Source: Lepidodermella squamata
Taxonomy: Eukaryota > Gastrotricha
Reading direction: 5' to 3'
Assembly: GCA_047495785.1 (NCBI GenBank)
Contig: JBLDXI010000019.1
Coordinates: 682,001 to 746,000 of the forward strand
Length of the DNA stretch: 64,000 nt
The position numbers and the translations under genes are program-made. The notes below the pieces were generated by a model. The model saw only the letters and a program-made list of their open reading frames with translations, was not told the DNA's origin and ran no database searches. Below, in pieces: positions 34,001 through 47,400 of this stretch; position 1 is the first letter of the stretch; each line of letters starts with the position of its first letter.

Positions 34001-36682
34001 TAATATACGAGAGCTAGGCGCAAGGCGAAGTATTTGCCTATATGCGACGCGGCCGTGTTGAATTGCGAAAAAAATTTCGTCTTGTTACCACCGCCGAGGC
34101 GATTATAGCAAAATGATAACAAAATGTTATTTTTGCTGCGGCTAAAACGGCCTATCCTCGCGCTTCGTCGCTTATGTTTTGTTGTCACTTGTTGGATTTA
34201 GGTGCAGTTATTTTCGGCAATATCGCATTTTCAAGTAAATAGCACCATTTATACTCGAATATAATGTATTAACTGCGACTTTGACGGATAATCAAAGACA
34301 AACCAACTTAATTGTCAGACGATGACGCGGCAAATACGACGGCAAATATTGATGCTGCTGCTCTGTGCAATTATAATACGACTAGCCATTTGTAAGCTTG
34401 AATGTTGCAATCTAGAAGATAAGGAAAGTATGCTGTTGTTGTAAACCGGTGGGGCAGCAATGAATTAGTTTCCTGAATTTCAACATCAAATCAAGAACCA
34501 CAGTAGAACAACGAGAAACCTAATACAAGGCGCTATCAGCTAATTAAAAGCTAATGATTCAAATTGAGCATTTACGCAGATAAGAAGGGGTATACGTTCT
34601 CCCTATCTCAAAGGCAGTAGTATTTTACCGAAGTTGCATTTCTTCTTATTATCGTAACTGCGAGAATGTGGAGCAAGTATCAAAAGTTGCAGAAAATTGG
34701 AGAAGGAGGCTTTGGTAGAGTATACAAAGCTGAGAAGAATTCAACAGGAGAAATTTTTGCAATTAAGAAGATCAAGTTTTACGATGACAAGCAGCTGGAG
34801 AGAGCTGAAGCTGAGGTAAACGATAATCTTTTGAGAGTATTGTTGATACATCCACATTCTAGGCAAAAATAACTCAACCTCTTAATCACGAAAATATCGT
34901 TCGAACATTTGACTACGAGCGGCAAGGTATGCTTATTGCCATCATCCGCTGTCAGTGATCCCAAATTGAGCTATAATATAGGCAATGCGATATTCATGGT
35001 GATGGAGCTTTGTTCTGATGGCGACCTTCAAATGGAAATAGAACGCTATGCGCGGGATAACAATTTTATGTCCGAGAAACACGTCACTCGCAGATTAACG
35101 CATCTGTGCAGAGCCGTACAATTCCTTCATGAAAACAACATTATACATCGAGATGTGAAAGCTCAGGCAAGCATCATTTCTTTAGTCTCGATAAGTGATA
35201 AAACGGCATTGTAGAACTGTTACTTGCACAACGATACACTCAAATTGGGCGATTTCGGAATTTCAAAAGAGCAAGCGGTAGATGGGTAGATGAGTTGTAA
35301 TGTTACATGAAATCTTATTGTTTCAATTTTCTAGGCAATCCTCACAAAACAGTTTCCGAACTGTTGGAACAGTAACGCATTATTCCCCGCAGATATGCGA
35401 AGGAAAACCGTTTACCAAGTTTGATGACATCTTTGCGATTGGAGTCGTACTCTACCACATGCTCGCACTGAAACTGCCGGTAAGTAAAAACACGTGACAC
35501 ATCCGTTCTCGAACTACAGGCATATATTCCAGTATCCAAAAGTTGCCGATCATTCGCTGGCCTCAGCAATGGATACAATGAAGCTGATTCAGGCGTAATT
35601 TTTCTCATATCAGTTACTTCAATTCATGTGACCTAATTTAATAGCGGGAAGCGAGAGAAAATCCCTGACGTTTATTCGAAGAAAATGCTCAACCTGTCGA
35701 ATCAGTTTCTCGAGTCCAACCCAGCACGAAGACCTACATTGGCCTCAGTTGTCGATCAGATAATTTGCGATGAAACGGTAATACCAAATGAATGTCAAAC
35801 AAAATTAAGGAATTTTAATTCGAATTCATAGATGCCGGCTATTTTCTCAGCCGCTAGGACGGGTGATATGGGGATGTGGCTTCAGGAAATAGGCCGTATT
35901 CCGCCTCACCTATTGTCCGATGTATTGCGCAGACCAGACTGGGAGGATTCAGCTGGGAGGAAAACCGTTCTTCATCATGCTGCGAGCCATGGCTCAACTG
36001 AAATTGTGCGGTACTTGTTAGATAAGAATGTTCCTTACAACCTTATGGATTCCACGGGGACAACTGCATTGCAATACGCCGAAAGATTCGGACATAGCGA
36101 TATCGTCGACTTGCTGGAAGTTGCATTCAAATCTTTGCTGTCTAAGGTACTTAATGCCGTGAAATCTGGAGACATTTCTACTCTTACCTCTGCTATGATC
36201 GACAATAAGATTTCAAGCACCAGCTTGGATGATAAAGGCTCCAAACTTCTTCATCTGGCCTTTGATACTAGACGGCCTGAAATTGTCAAATTTGTGATGG
36301 CTAACAGGCCTAACATGGAGCCAGACAACGCTGGTTTGACACCTTTGCATAGGGAAATAATGCTTCAGGACGATTGCTCCTTGTTTTCGAAAGTTTTAAT
36401 GACTCGATTTGTCAATTCGGTTGACAGTAGCGCGAATAAATTCACTCTTTTGCACACCGCTGCCATTCACGGAAAGGCCGAATTCGCGAAAATTCTTTTG
36501 AAGGAAGAGGCCAATGTCAAACTGCCGGACTCGTCGGAGAGCAAATCGTTGGCTATACATCTAGCTGCGAAATATGGCCATGCGGATATTGTTAATTTGC
36601 TGCTCGAAAAGGATGAATCGTTACTGCTTGAAGTTGATTCCTTAAAGCGAAACCCACTGCACCTTGCAGTTCTCGAGAATAA
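34001..36682 (+). repeat. Segmental duplication, copy 2 (K2 promoter and 5' two-thirds)
   Basis: Counterpart of 27909-30536. Exon and intron positions are identical; exon 4 has one extra codon and exon 7 two fewer. Confidence 0.75.
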
Positions 36683-38804
36683 GCTAAATGTGGTGAATTG
36701 TATTCTCGACTTCTGCCGAAAGAACAATGTTGACATCAAAAACTTGGCGAGTGCCAAAGATGGCAGCGGAACTTCCCCCAATCAACAAGCCTTGAGATCG
36801 CGCTATATGGAAATTCTTCTTACATTCGTGGCAAGCGGCGCTTATTTCGTTGATGCTGACGCGAATTTGACCGTTCTCCATCAAGCGGTGTTGGATGGAA
36901 ACATTGATTTTATCAATCTTACCGATATTTATTCAGCGATGTTCAATATCAGCGAATTAAGAAGAGGATATACGCCACTTCATCTCGCAATCAATGAGAA
37001 AAAGTCCGAAATCGCACTCATTTTGATCGAAAACGGGGCGAACTTCCTTGCAGCAGATAATGGGATAAATGCCCTTCGGCTGTCATATGAATCCGGCTTG
37101 TTTCAAGTTGTAATCGCTCTGGTACAAAAAGGCGTTTACTTCCTCGATGCAAACGCTAAATTTACCGTTCTTCATCAAGCTGTGGTCCATGGAAATGTTG
37201 ATTTCGTCAATTGTATCGACAGTAATTCAGCGATTATAAATATCAGCGAATCAACAAATGGATATACGGCGCTTCATTTTGCAATTTCGGAAAGAAAATC
37301 CCATCTTGCTTGCATTTTAATTCAGAAAGGTGCTGACTTTCTCAAAGCAGATGATAATGGCGACACTGCAATTCAGCTAGCAGTTAAAACTGGAGATTTC
37401 GAAGTTGTTAAACTTATTACTGAGGCTGGCTGTAATTTACACATTGCGAACGCTAAATCTGGGAAAACACTGTTGCATTTGGCAATCGAGTTTGGGCATA
37501 CTGAAATATCAGATTTTCTTATTAACAAAGGCGCTGATGGTTTTGCCCATGATATTAACAACTCAACTCCAATCGAGATGGCAATTCAAAAGAAAATTGA
37601 TTCGAGTCTGATCAAGTCCATTTTAGTTACAAGTCGTCCTTCAATCAAGCAAATTGTGCAGTGCATCGAATTTGCTGTCGATGAAAGATCCGAAGAAGCT
37701 TTAGTGGTCAGTCTGAAGCATTTGGCTGCAACTAATCAAATGGCAATACGTGAAAATCCGTTGCAAATTTGTGCTGCCCTTGGCTTTGATGTTGCCCTGA
37801 AGTATCTTATGGCTTCGAGCCAGGGACCTATTGATTATTCATTACTCTCAAATATTGCTTGCGAATACGGAAAGGATGCGATTTTGAAGGCTCTGAGCAA
37901 ATCCAATCTTTCCCAGTTCAAACAAGCTCTTTCATCATCGGACAAGCCTTTAATCATAGCCGCCTCGAAAGGAAATGGAAAATGTTTTGAATTTCTCTTG
38001 AACGCCGATGTTTACGATCACGACATGCTTCAAAAATGTCTGGATCAGCTGAAAACATTTCAACCTCAGATCGACCCATCTTTGATTGAACTGTTGGAAA
38101 TGCACCTTCCCGCGCAGGCTTCCAGTTCTTTTGACCCACCTAAAGATGAGAGGCAGGTCATTCAACAACCTTCCTTGGCTGAAATGCTTTCAAATAACCC
38201 AGCAGAAGATGCGAGAAAAGCTGCTATGACTGGACAAGTTCCGCTGTTGAAAGCTGCTTTAAAGGTAACGGGAAAACTGCCGGATTTCACGGATCACGTT
38301 GGCGGGTTGAGGACTTTATTGCACGTGGCAGTATATTACGGAAAGCTAGAGGTAACAAAATGGCTGCTGAAAAAATTTCCGGTGGATTGCCGGAATATTT
38401 TGAAAGATGTCTCGTCTTCGCCAACCCCTTTTTACTTCGCCGTGGCAGGGAATCATTTGGAAATAGCTCTGCTGCTCATGAAACATGAGCATGATATTGT
38501 CAATCTTTCGGATCGCGATCGCTCTGCGCCACTCCATATAGCAGCTAAATTCGGCCATAAACAGATAGTTGAACTGCTCATCGACAATAAAGCAGATTTG
38601 CTAGCGATTGATGCCAATCAGCGAAGTTTCATTCACGTCGCGGCAGCTTACGGCCAGAGAGAACTCCTTGGATATCTAAAGCAAATCAGGAACAACAAGA
38701 AGGTGGATGCTGAAAAGGTTGAACGGGTGTTGCGATTGAACCCAACTGAAACTGAAATATTGATAAAACCTTTTCTGGAAGATGCCAGTTGTCACATTCA
38801 GTGA
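34666..38804 (+). CDS. NEK-like protein kinase-ankyrin fusion K2, full length
   Basis: Exons 34666-34815, 34863-34926, 34982-35166, 35215-35285, 35335-35479, 35533-35594, 35645-35777, 35832-38804 give 1260 residues. The kinase has GEGGFGRVY, Lys34 (FAIKK), HRDVKAQN and DFG, all catalytic residues present. About 990 residues of ankyrin repeats follow, all in exon 8; repeats are regular at first, diverge in the middle, then are clear again near the C-terminus ([28 protein letters not shown]). Intron 3 (35167-35214) begins GCAAGC where K1 has GTAAGC, a GT-to-GC donor change. No transmembrane segment, so probably cytosolic, with the repeats recruiting substrates or sensing partners. AATAAA lies at 38956-38961. 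Confidence 0.85.
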
Positions 38805-39044
38805 TCATATTATCATGTTTTTATTCTTGAATAATTGTTTGATCAAATAATTGGGCTGGAGAATTGATTTGTAACAAGTGAAACTGTGTATTCGAAGCAA
38901 TAATCTAGCAAACTTTGATTGAAACAGACTTAAACAAATCGCTCATGAATTCATCAATAAAGCTCGAGTACTTGACAATAATTGATAATGAATTACAGAT
39001 TGCAAGCATTCAAAAATCTACCGAGGAGAATGATTGAAAGATGG
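38805..39044. other. Convergent spacer K2-K3
   Basis: Only 240 bp separate the stop codons of K2 (+) and K3 (-). It contains the K2 polyadenylation signal AATAAA at 38956. Confidence 0.6.
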
Positions 39045-42000
39045 TTACATTTTAATTAGCTTTTTGCAAAATAGCTGAATGATATCCTCTGAGTTAGCAA
39101 CCAAATCATATGCGCACTCAAGGGCAGTTTTACCGGCAGAATTTTTTGCGGTAACATTGACTGATTTACTATCAAGCAAATATTCAATCATTTCGAGACG
39201 CCTGTTGAGGACTGCTTCGTGAAGAGGGAAATTACCGTTTTTCTCGTTTGCAAAATTTGCAACCATGTTTTCAGCACGAACCATTATAGCGGTGGCTGCA
39301 TCAACGTTGCCATAAGCAGCAGCGATAAGAAGAGCAGAACGACCGAATTTGTCCGTGAATATGAACGTGGTATCATCAATACCACTCGGCCCAAAAAACC
39401 TTTCCAGTGTGTCTTTTTTTCCGTGGCTAAATAATTTATGAAAAGCAGCGTTTTCCTCATTGTCGGGCTGTCTAAGAACCGTTGAATTCGAACAGACGTC
39501 AGCGTTCCATAGGATGTCAATTGTCCTCACATCGTTGGTCATTATCGCGTGGTGAAAAACAGACAAACCGTCTTTATCCTCTGGAACGCCCGCCCATTCG
39601 AGACCTTTAAGCTCGACCAATTTCTCCAAAACATCGTACTGTTTCGCAGCAAACGCTAAGTGAGCTGGTGTTCTCCCATCGACATCCTTCGCTTTCACTT
39701 CGGCACCATTCTGCAGCAGATATTCAGCAATGTCAACATGGCCCTCCTGACATGCCACATGCAGTGCTGTGCTTTTATACTTTTGATGAGCTTGATCTAT
39801 AGCAGCTCTGCCGATCCTTGATCGTTGTAAGAATGGAACTAACTCTTCCACGATTGCCAACTTGTTGAAAAAAACAGCGTATCGCAATGCTGTTCTTTCG
39901 AATTTGTCTACACCGCTAATGATTACTTCGGGGTATTTCTCTTTGAAGACCCGAACGACATCAACGTGACCAGCAGCGGCGGCAAGATGAACGGGCTGTG
40001 CGCCCATGATGCCGTCAGTGCATGCAACGTTTGCTCCAGCAGCTAGAAGAGCCGCGACTGCACTCGGATGGTTTGAGGCTGATGCAAGATGAAGCGCTGT
40101 TCGACCATCAGCGTCTGGCTTCTCCAATATCCCACCCGCTGCCCCTTTCGTTGGATCCAACAAGTAGTTGATGACTCGCTCTTTACCGTGCATAGCTGCC
40201 ACGTGTAACACTGTGCGTGACTTACCATCAACGCATGCCTGAAGATTGACACCTCTTGACTTCAACAGTTGGATAGCCGAAACACCATGCGGACATATTG
40301 CAGCCAGATGTATAGGTTTCGACATGTCTTGCGTGCCATCTCCAACATCGGTATTAGCTCCGTGGTTCAGCAGTTTCTCCATTACACTAGTAAAACCTTT
40401 TATGGTGGCACAGTGTAGAGGAGTCCAGCCGTTGCCTCCCTGCTTCAGGTTGATAAGCCGCCGACGGTTTTCCTCATCCTTCAGCAAAAATTCAATCATA
40501 TCGCTTTGGCCTTTCAAAGAGGCACAATGTAGAGCTGTCGAGCCACGTTTCGTTCGGTCATTTACAAGATCGGCCCCTTTTTCAATAAGCTTTTCCGCCA
40601 CTTTGATATGACAAGAAATAGCTGCTAAATGAATAGGATGAGCGCCATGCTTGCTTCCATCGGTAGCTCTAATGTTGGCACCATTTTTCAGGAGTTCCTG
40701 AACAACTTTCTTTTTGCCTTCCAAAGCAGCGTAATGCAAAGCTGTGCGCTGATGCTCTCCGCCTTTGAGCTCGAGCATTTCCGAGCAGGTCCCTTCTCTC
40801 GACAGAAGGTGATGCACGATTTTATCTTGGCCAGAAATCGAAGCTGCATGAAGGAGAGTCAACTCTCGTTTGTCTCGCGTTGACCTTAAAAGCTCTCGCC
40901 TGCTACCCTCTGTGAGCTGTCTCAAGATGTTTAGATGTCCATTTTGCGCTGCCAGTTGAATCGGTTGTATTCCTAGCGGGGTTTCATCGCAGATTTCCAC
41001 AGTTGCATTGTTACTCAGTAGCACTTTGACGGCATCATCTGAACCTTTCTCACATGCCCCATGCAAAGGAGTCCTGTTACATTTTCCTTTGCTGTCGACG
41101 TGAGCCCCGTTGGCAATTAGAAGCTTGATTGTATCAGGTTTGTTGCCTTCAGCAGCAATATGTATAGCTTTGTCGCCATGCACCGTTGGCTGGTTGACGT
41201 TGACACCTCTTTTCAGAAGCCCCACAATGAAAGGGTTGTTCCCGAAGAGAGCTGCCCAGTGAATCGCGGCGAATTTATCGTCTCTATCGTCGCCCTCCTC
41301 ATAGCACTGAAGAAATTCAACCTTCTCCCGTTCCGTCCACTTAGCATCGAATAACTCGTCGATACGATCTGAAGCATTCGTTTTCGCGAATTCAATCAGT
41401 TTGAGACCCTTTGTTAACCCAAGATAGTGAACAATAAAATATAAAGCGCGATTATTACTCTTTCATGAGGCTTTATTTTAGGCGTCTCGAACATTTCAAC
41501 GATTTCCTTCAACGCTGGTCGATCGCTAGGATTGAGGTTGAGCAATTTATCAACAAGGCCTATCATCAGCGGAGAGCCACGATCCCTTGGAATCGGATTT
41601 CTTTTGCCTCTTTACAAATACAATTCGATTCGTTTTTAATAGAAGTATTAAGATTATCCTTACTTCATAATTGCTTGGAACGTTAGAAAGGGTGGCAAAG
41701 GTCCTTCAGGTGATGTCCCGTACTGTGGACATTCAATAGGATCATCATTACCTCATTTATAGAAACAATATTACCGGTAGTTCCCAGGCCAGCATGTGAT
41801 AGCTAACCACACCAAAGGCATAAATATCGTCTTTCACTGTATATTTCGCATTCTGCTCGCATAGCTGTGGGGAGAAGTGAGTGTACGTTCCGGCCAAGCC
41901 AGTATTAAGACTCAAATTGTTTGCCGCGCCGCCGGTTCTAGATCAAATATATTATATTGGCGCATATTTGCAACGAAATGTTTCAACTCACTGAGCTCCA

Positions 42001-42640
42001 AGAGTGATTTTTGAAACCCCGAAATCGCCGATTTTGACATTGCCGTCGTGGATAAAAATGTTTTCAGCCTTGATGTCTCGATGCATGATGCTTTTTGAGT
42101 GCATATAATCGAGCGCGCCCGCAAGCTGGCATAACCATTTTTTGACCGAATCCTCAGGAAACGGTTTCAATGTCTTCTTGCACTCGTCTATATTTTTGCG
42201 CAAGTCTACTCGGATTAAAGTAAATAATAGGATTGGAAATAAATTAATAATATCCGGAAACTCACCATTGTCACACAACTCCATGATAATCCAAAGGGCG
42301 CCCCCGTCTGACATGAATTTTCACGAATTATTTAGAATTATATTATTATATGAATTTACTTTCAAACGTTGAATAAACCCGCACAATGTTTGGATGTCTC
42401 AAGCTTTCAAGATCTGCCGCCTAGAATGTCATCAAGCATCAATTGGTATTAAATTATTTATGTTATTACTACAAGTACCTCTCGTTTCGCTAGTTCAGCT
42501 AACTTGTTGTCGTTACCAGTTATCCTATCCATGCGAACTTTCTTCATAGCCACATTGAGGTTGTCGGACAACCGCAATCCTTGCCACACTGCGCCGAAGA
42601 AGCCATGTCCAAGCTCCTTTCCTCGATGATAGTTTTCCAT
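39045..42640 (-). CDS. Protein kinase-ankyrin fusion K3
   Basis: Exons 42640-42479, 42420-42360, 42307-42266, 42205-41992, 41937-41775, 41722-41664, 41609-41459, 41408-39045 give 1071 residues. The kinase has GHGFFGAVW, Lys33 (VAMKK), HRDIKAEN (Asp132) and DFGVSK 149-151, followed by THFSPQ in place of the usual APE-type motif. The kinase ends at about residue 284 and about 21 ankyrin repeats follow, all in the last exon. Exon 6 was placed using the acceptor CCACAG at 41723; the nearer AG would leave a 23-nt intron. Closest relative in the window is K4, with the same intron positions. Compared with K1 and K2 the family is the same but the repeat region differs. Confidence 0.82.
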
Positions 42641-44441
42641 ACTGTGTTAAGTGTTAATAAAGAGCAACAATATTTCACAACTGAAAAAGGCGGATGTAGT
42701 TATATATGTTATCTTCCGCTGACGCATGTTGCATTTTCTTATCACTGCCGTCTAAACGACATGGTCATACCAGATATATTATTTAGGGCTGGAATCCTAC
42801 AAGATAAACCGACGCCGCCATTTTTATATTTTTTTCTTCATCTTTGTGCATGCCGAATTTAGCTGAACACAGGAATACGAATGATGCAAAAATGCACTAT
42901 AAAACAGGCCAAATATGAATAAGTATAGCGCACAGACTCAAAAACTGCATGACTTGATCGCTGTGGGGTGAATTACCGCAAAACTTCACTTGTGTTTCAT
43001 TGGTGCTGATGTAATTTCATTGCTGAAAAATTTCATTGATGAATTATTGATCGCCGTTTTGAGGAAAATTGCTTTATTTCGATGTTGGCTACAAGGTCTT
43101 GAGACCAGGACACCGTTATCTTGCATCTTGCATTGTCAGGACATGCTAGCAATTTCAAAATAGTCAACCTGAGATTGAAAATTTTGATTTTTTCAACTTG
43201 ATCTGGCTTCTGAGGCTTCTAATAATTTTTTACCACGGTGTTTACCAAAAAATACCACGTTATCCGCCATAGTGTCATAGACCTCTGTGTCAATTTTTCG
43301 AGGGAATTAAAAATGACGACGCTATTGAAATTCAATCAAATTGCCCGAATTCGTCCTAACCTACCAGACAGGCGGAGTGCGTGATTTTTGTCCTGCAAAA
43401 ACTGTCGCGAAGGAAAAAAAGGAAAAGCTCAATGCTGATCTGAATGCCGAGCCTCTAAAACTTTTTAACTACATTTTTCGGTGCAAAAAATGAGGGAGAA
43501 TGTTATGGTCATTCATGGGGGTAATTTATAATCTAAAATTTAAAGCTGAAGGCACCTGACACAGAAATTAGGGTGCTCGAAAAATCGGCTGAAATCAGCT
43601 GGGTGTGTAGGACGATTTCGGCCCGTTTGTACAGCCTTAACGGGGATTGAACAGCCGAACGGATTTCAAAATCGTGATCAGGGCCTTCAAAACTGCCTTC
43701 AAAACTGCTTCAGAACTGCCGTCAAATATGTTTTCTCCCGCAGATAAATAATTCCGCCATGAAAGGGTTAAGGCGCGGAATACGGCCAGTTTTCTAGCTA
43801 TGGTTTCACTGTCCTCTCTCTCCTCTCTCCTCATACTCTCCGCATTTTATGCTCTTTACGGCGAACACCGCTGACATTATATAACTCGGAATTCCCGAGT
43901 GGATTCTAGTTCTGCGTAGAACCTGATTCTGTCTAAGCCCGTTTCAGGGGGCGCCTCGGGATATAGAGGATCGCCCGATACGGACAGCGCACTATGCGGA
44001 CAATTTTCTGGGACCTGTTGTGCCCGGATTACAGTATCTACTGTAACTAGAAGCCAAATTAAAGATTGGCAAGCGGTAACAGATTACCAAGATAAACAAT
44101 CAACCATCTTCACCAGCTTTCATCGCTTTATAGTACCTCGAGGGTCCGTTGAGGACTCTATTTTCGATCTATATCAACGAAATCTCAGTTGTCTCTATCA
44201 AATCAATCATGGTCTGATATGCTTACGGCTGATGACTGATGATATGATCACCAATGACGATGATGAACTGCGCTGATATTTTTTAATAATAATTTGTCTT
44301 TTATTTCCACGATTTTCGCTAACAATCAATCAACAATCAACAGTCGTTAATCAATAGAGCTGGAATAATTGCGAATCCATCTAACTCGAGATTACAAGCA
44401 TTCGAAATGACCTTTCAAAAAAATGGAATTTGGGTCAGGCA
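42641..44441. other. Intergenic region between K3 and K4
   Basis: About 1.8 kb with no convincing gene or repeat unit. It should contain the K3 promoter and the K4 3' end; TTTATT at 44300-44305 is a possible minus-strand AATAAA for K4. Confidence 0.4.
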
Positions 44442-47400
44442 TTAGTTCATCAGCCTCCTGCGAAATAGCTGAACTACGTCCTCAAATTTTGCGTCATATG
44501 CACACTGAAGAGCAGTTTTCCCGGCAGAGTTGGTAGCTTTTATGTTAGTTGATAAGCGATCGAGCAAAAAATCAATCATTTCAAGACGCCTGTTGATGAC
44601 GGCCTCATGAAGAGGAGTATTCCCGTCTGCCTCGTTTGCCAAATGACCAACCATATGCTCAGCCCGCTTAAGAATTGCCGAAGCCGCATCTATGTTACCA
44701 TGAGCAGCAGCGATGAGTAGGGCGGAACGACCGGATTTGTCAGGAAATACGAAGATGGTATCACTGATGCCTTCCGGCTGCTCAAAGAACTTAGCAAGCA
44801 ACTCCTTTTTTCCATGACTAAATAACTTGTGGAAAGCAGCGTTACCCATATTGTCTGTCTGGCTAAGAACAGCTGCATTTGAGAAGACGCCAGCCTTCCA
44901 TAGGATATCCATTGCCTCGGTGTCGTTATTCATTACCGTGTGGTGGAAAACAGACAGGCCATCTTTATCAGGTTCGCCTGCGATTTCGACACCTTTTAGC
45001 TGCACCAATTTCTCCAACACAGCGTAGTGTTTGGCAGCTAGTGCAATATGACCTGGTGTTAGCCCTTCAGCGGTTTTCGCGTTTACATCAGCCCCATTTT
45101 GCAACAAATAGCCAGCGATGTTAACATGTCCGATACTACAAGCTAGATGAAGTGCTGTGTTGCCATATGACTTATGGCGCTCATCCAAGCCTGATGCTCC
45201 AGATGATTTCAACAAAGGTATAAGCTCTTTAACGGCTTCCAGTTTGTTGTTAAGAACCGCATAGCGCAATGCACTTTCACCGAAGTTGTCAACGCCGGTT
45301 CGGACTTCATCAGGATATTTATCTTTTAAGACTCGAATGACATTAGCATGGCCTGCGTATGCAGCAAGATGGACGGGATGTGCGCCAAACGTAGCGTCAG
45401 CACATGTCGGTTTTGCTCCAGCAGCCAGGAGAGCCTTGACAATCTCAGCATGATCATTTGCAGATGCGAGATGAAGCGCTGTTCGACCATCAGCGTCTTG
45501 CTTCTCCAAAATGCCAGAAACTATTCCTTCGTTTTTGTCCAACAAGTAATTGACAACTCGCTCCTTATTTGTCATAGCTGCCACGTGTAACACTGTACGT
45601 GACTTACCATCCACACACGCCTGAAGATTGACACCTCTAGTCTTCAACAATTTGATTGCCGTAACGCTGGTTACGGCTAAATGTAAGGGCTTCGACATGT
45701 CTTGCGTGCCATCTCCAACATCGGTATTAGCTCCGTGGTTCAGCAGTTTCTCCATGATGCCAGTTAGGCCTTTGTAGGCGGCACAGTGTAGAGGAGTCCA
45801 GCCATTGCCTCCCTGCTTCAGGTTGATAAGCCGCCGACGATTATCTTCGTCCTTCAGCAAAAATTCAACCATGTCGATTTGGCCTTTCAAAGAGGCACAG
45901 TGTAGAGCTGTCGAGCCGCGTTTCGTTCGGTCGTTCGCAAGATCCACCCCGGCTTTAATGAGCCTTTCAGCCACTTTGACATGTCCAGATACGGCGGCTA
46001 AATGGATTGGATGAGAGCCATGCTTGCTTCCGTCAGCAATTTTCAATTTGGCTCCTTTTTCCAAAAGTTCCTCAACAACTTTCTTCTTGCCTTCCAAAGC
46101 AGCGTAATGCAAAGCCGTGCGTTCATGCTCCCCGCCTTTGAGATCGAGAATTCTCAAACATCCTCCCGGTCTAGAAAGCAGATGAGCCACAACTTTTTCT
46201 TGACCGGCAATGGACGCAGCGTGTAGAAGTGTTAAGCCGCGTTTGTCGCGCGTCATTTGAAGTAGGTCCGGTTGATTTCCGGTTAGAAGTTTCATGATCC
46301 GAAGGTGCCCCTTTTCCGCAGCGAGCTGCACTGGCGATATCCCCAAATTGGTCGAATCACTTACATCTACCTTGGCGTTGGCTGTATTTATCAGATAATC
46401 GGCAGCTTCGTAGGAATCGTTTTCACATGCCACATGTAGTGGAGTCCGGCCACCTTTCCCTCTACTGTTAGCGTCAGCACCTAAGCGCTGTAGCAGCTCT
46501 ATTGTTCTGTATCTGTTGCTCTCAGCAGCCACGTGTATCGCTCTGTCGCCGTTTTTCGTTTGAAAGTTGACGTCGGCCCCATGTTTCAGGATGAGCGCCT
46601 CAATGAAATCATTGTTGCCATATAGAGAAGCCCAGTGAATCGCGGCATATACATCGTCACCGTTGTCGTCCTCGTCATATTGCTGCAGAAATGTAGCTGA
46701 TGTCTCGCCAAATCGTAGCAGCTCGCTGATACGTTTCGCTTCGTTCTTCTTGGCGAATTCCATCAATTTCACGCCCTTATTAGTTATTCAGATAAAGATA
46801 ACGAGATTACAAAATACTTATATCAAAATTTACTCGTTCTTGCGGCTTCATTTTCGGCGGTTCAAACATTTGGACGATGTCCTTTAGCGCTGGCCTCTCA
46901 TTGGGTTCGTATTTGAGCAGTTTGTCGACGAGACTTATCGCAACCTGCGAGTAATCGCGATCTTTTGGTATCGGCTTCCTTTGGCCTCTAGATTATGAAC
47001 GCCGATATATTTGGGACGATTTGACTGCCGTCAAACTTACCTCACAATAGCTTCCATTGTTTCTGTCATGGCTTTAATTCCTGGAGCCGATGATGCATAC
47101 TGTAAAGAGATTCCCGTCATTTTTATCTACATTAATAACTTCGACGGGACTTTACCGGTAGCTCCAAGGCGAGCATATGATAGCAAACCACACCAAGGGC
47201 GAAAATATCGTCTTCCAATGTGTAAGGTTTGCCTGTACACAGTTGTGGGCTGAAGTGAGTATAGGTTCCAACCATGCCAGTAGTAGTTCCAGCTAGGCTC
47301 GCGTTCTGCACTCTGCGTTGAGTAGGCAGAGAAAATACTCAGTAAACGCAATTAAACAACAAATTGTCACTAACGGCTCTTCGGTGATTTTTGACACGCC

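Noticed and set aside
43300-44100. Possible gene or repeat between K3 and K4
   Set aside because: Scanned both strands; only short frames with stops and no recognisable domain or terminal repeats.
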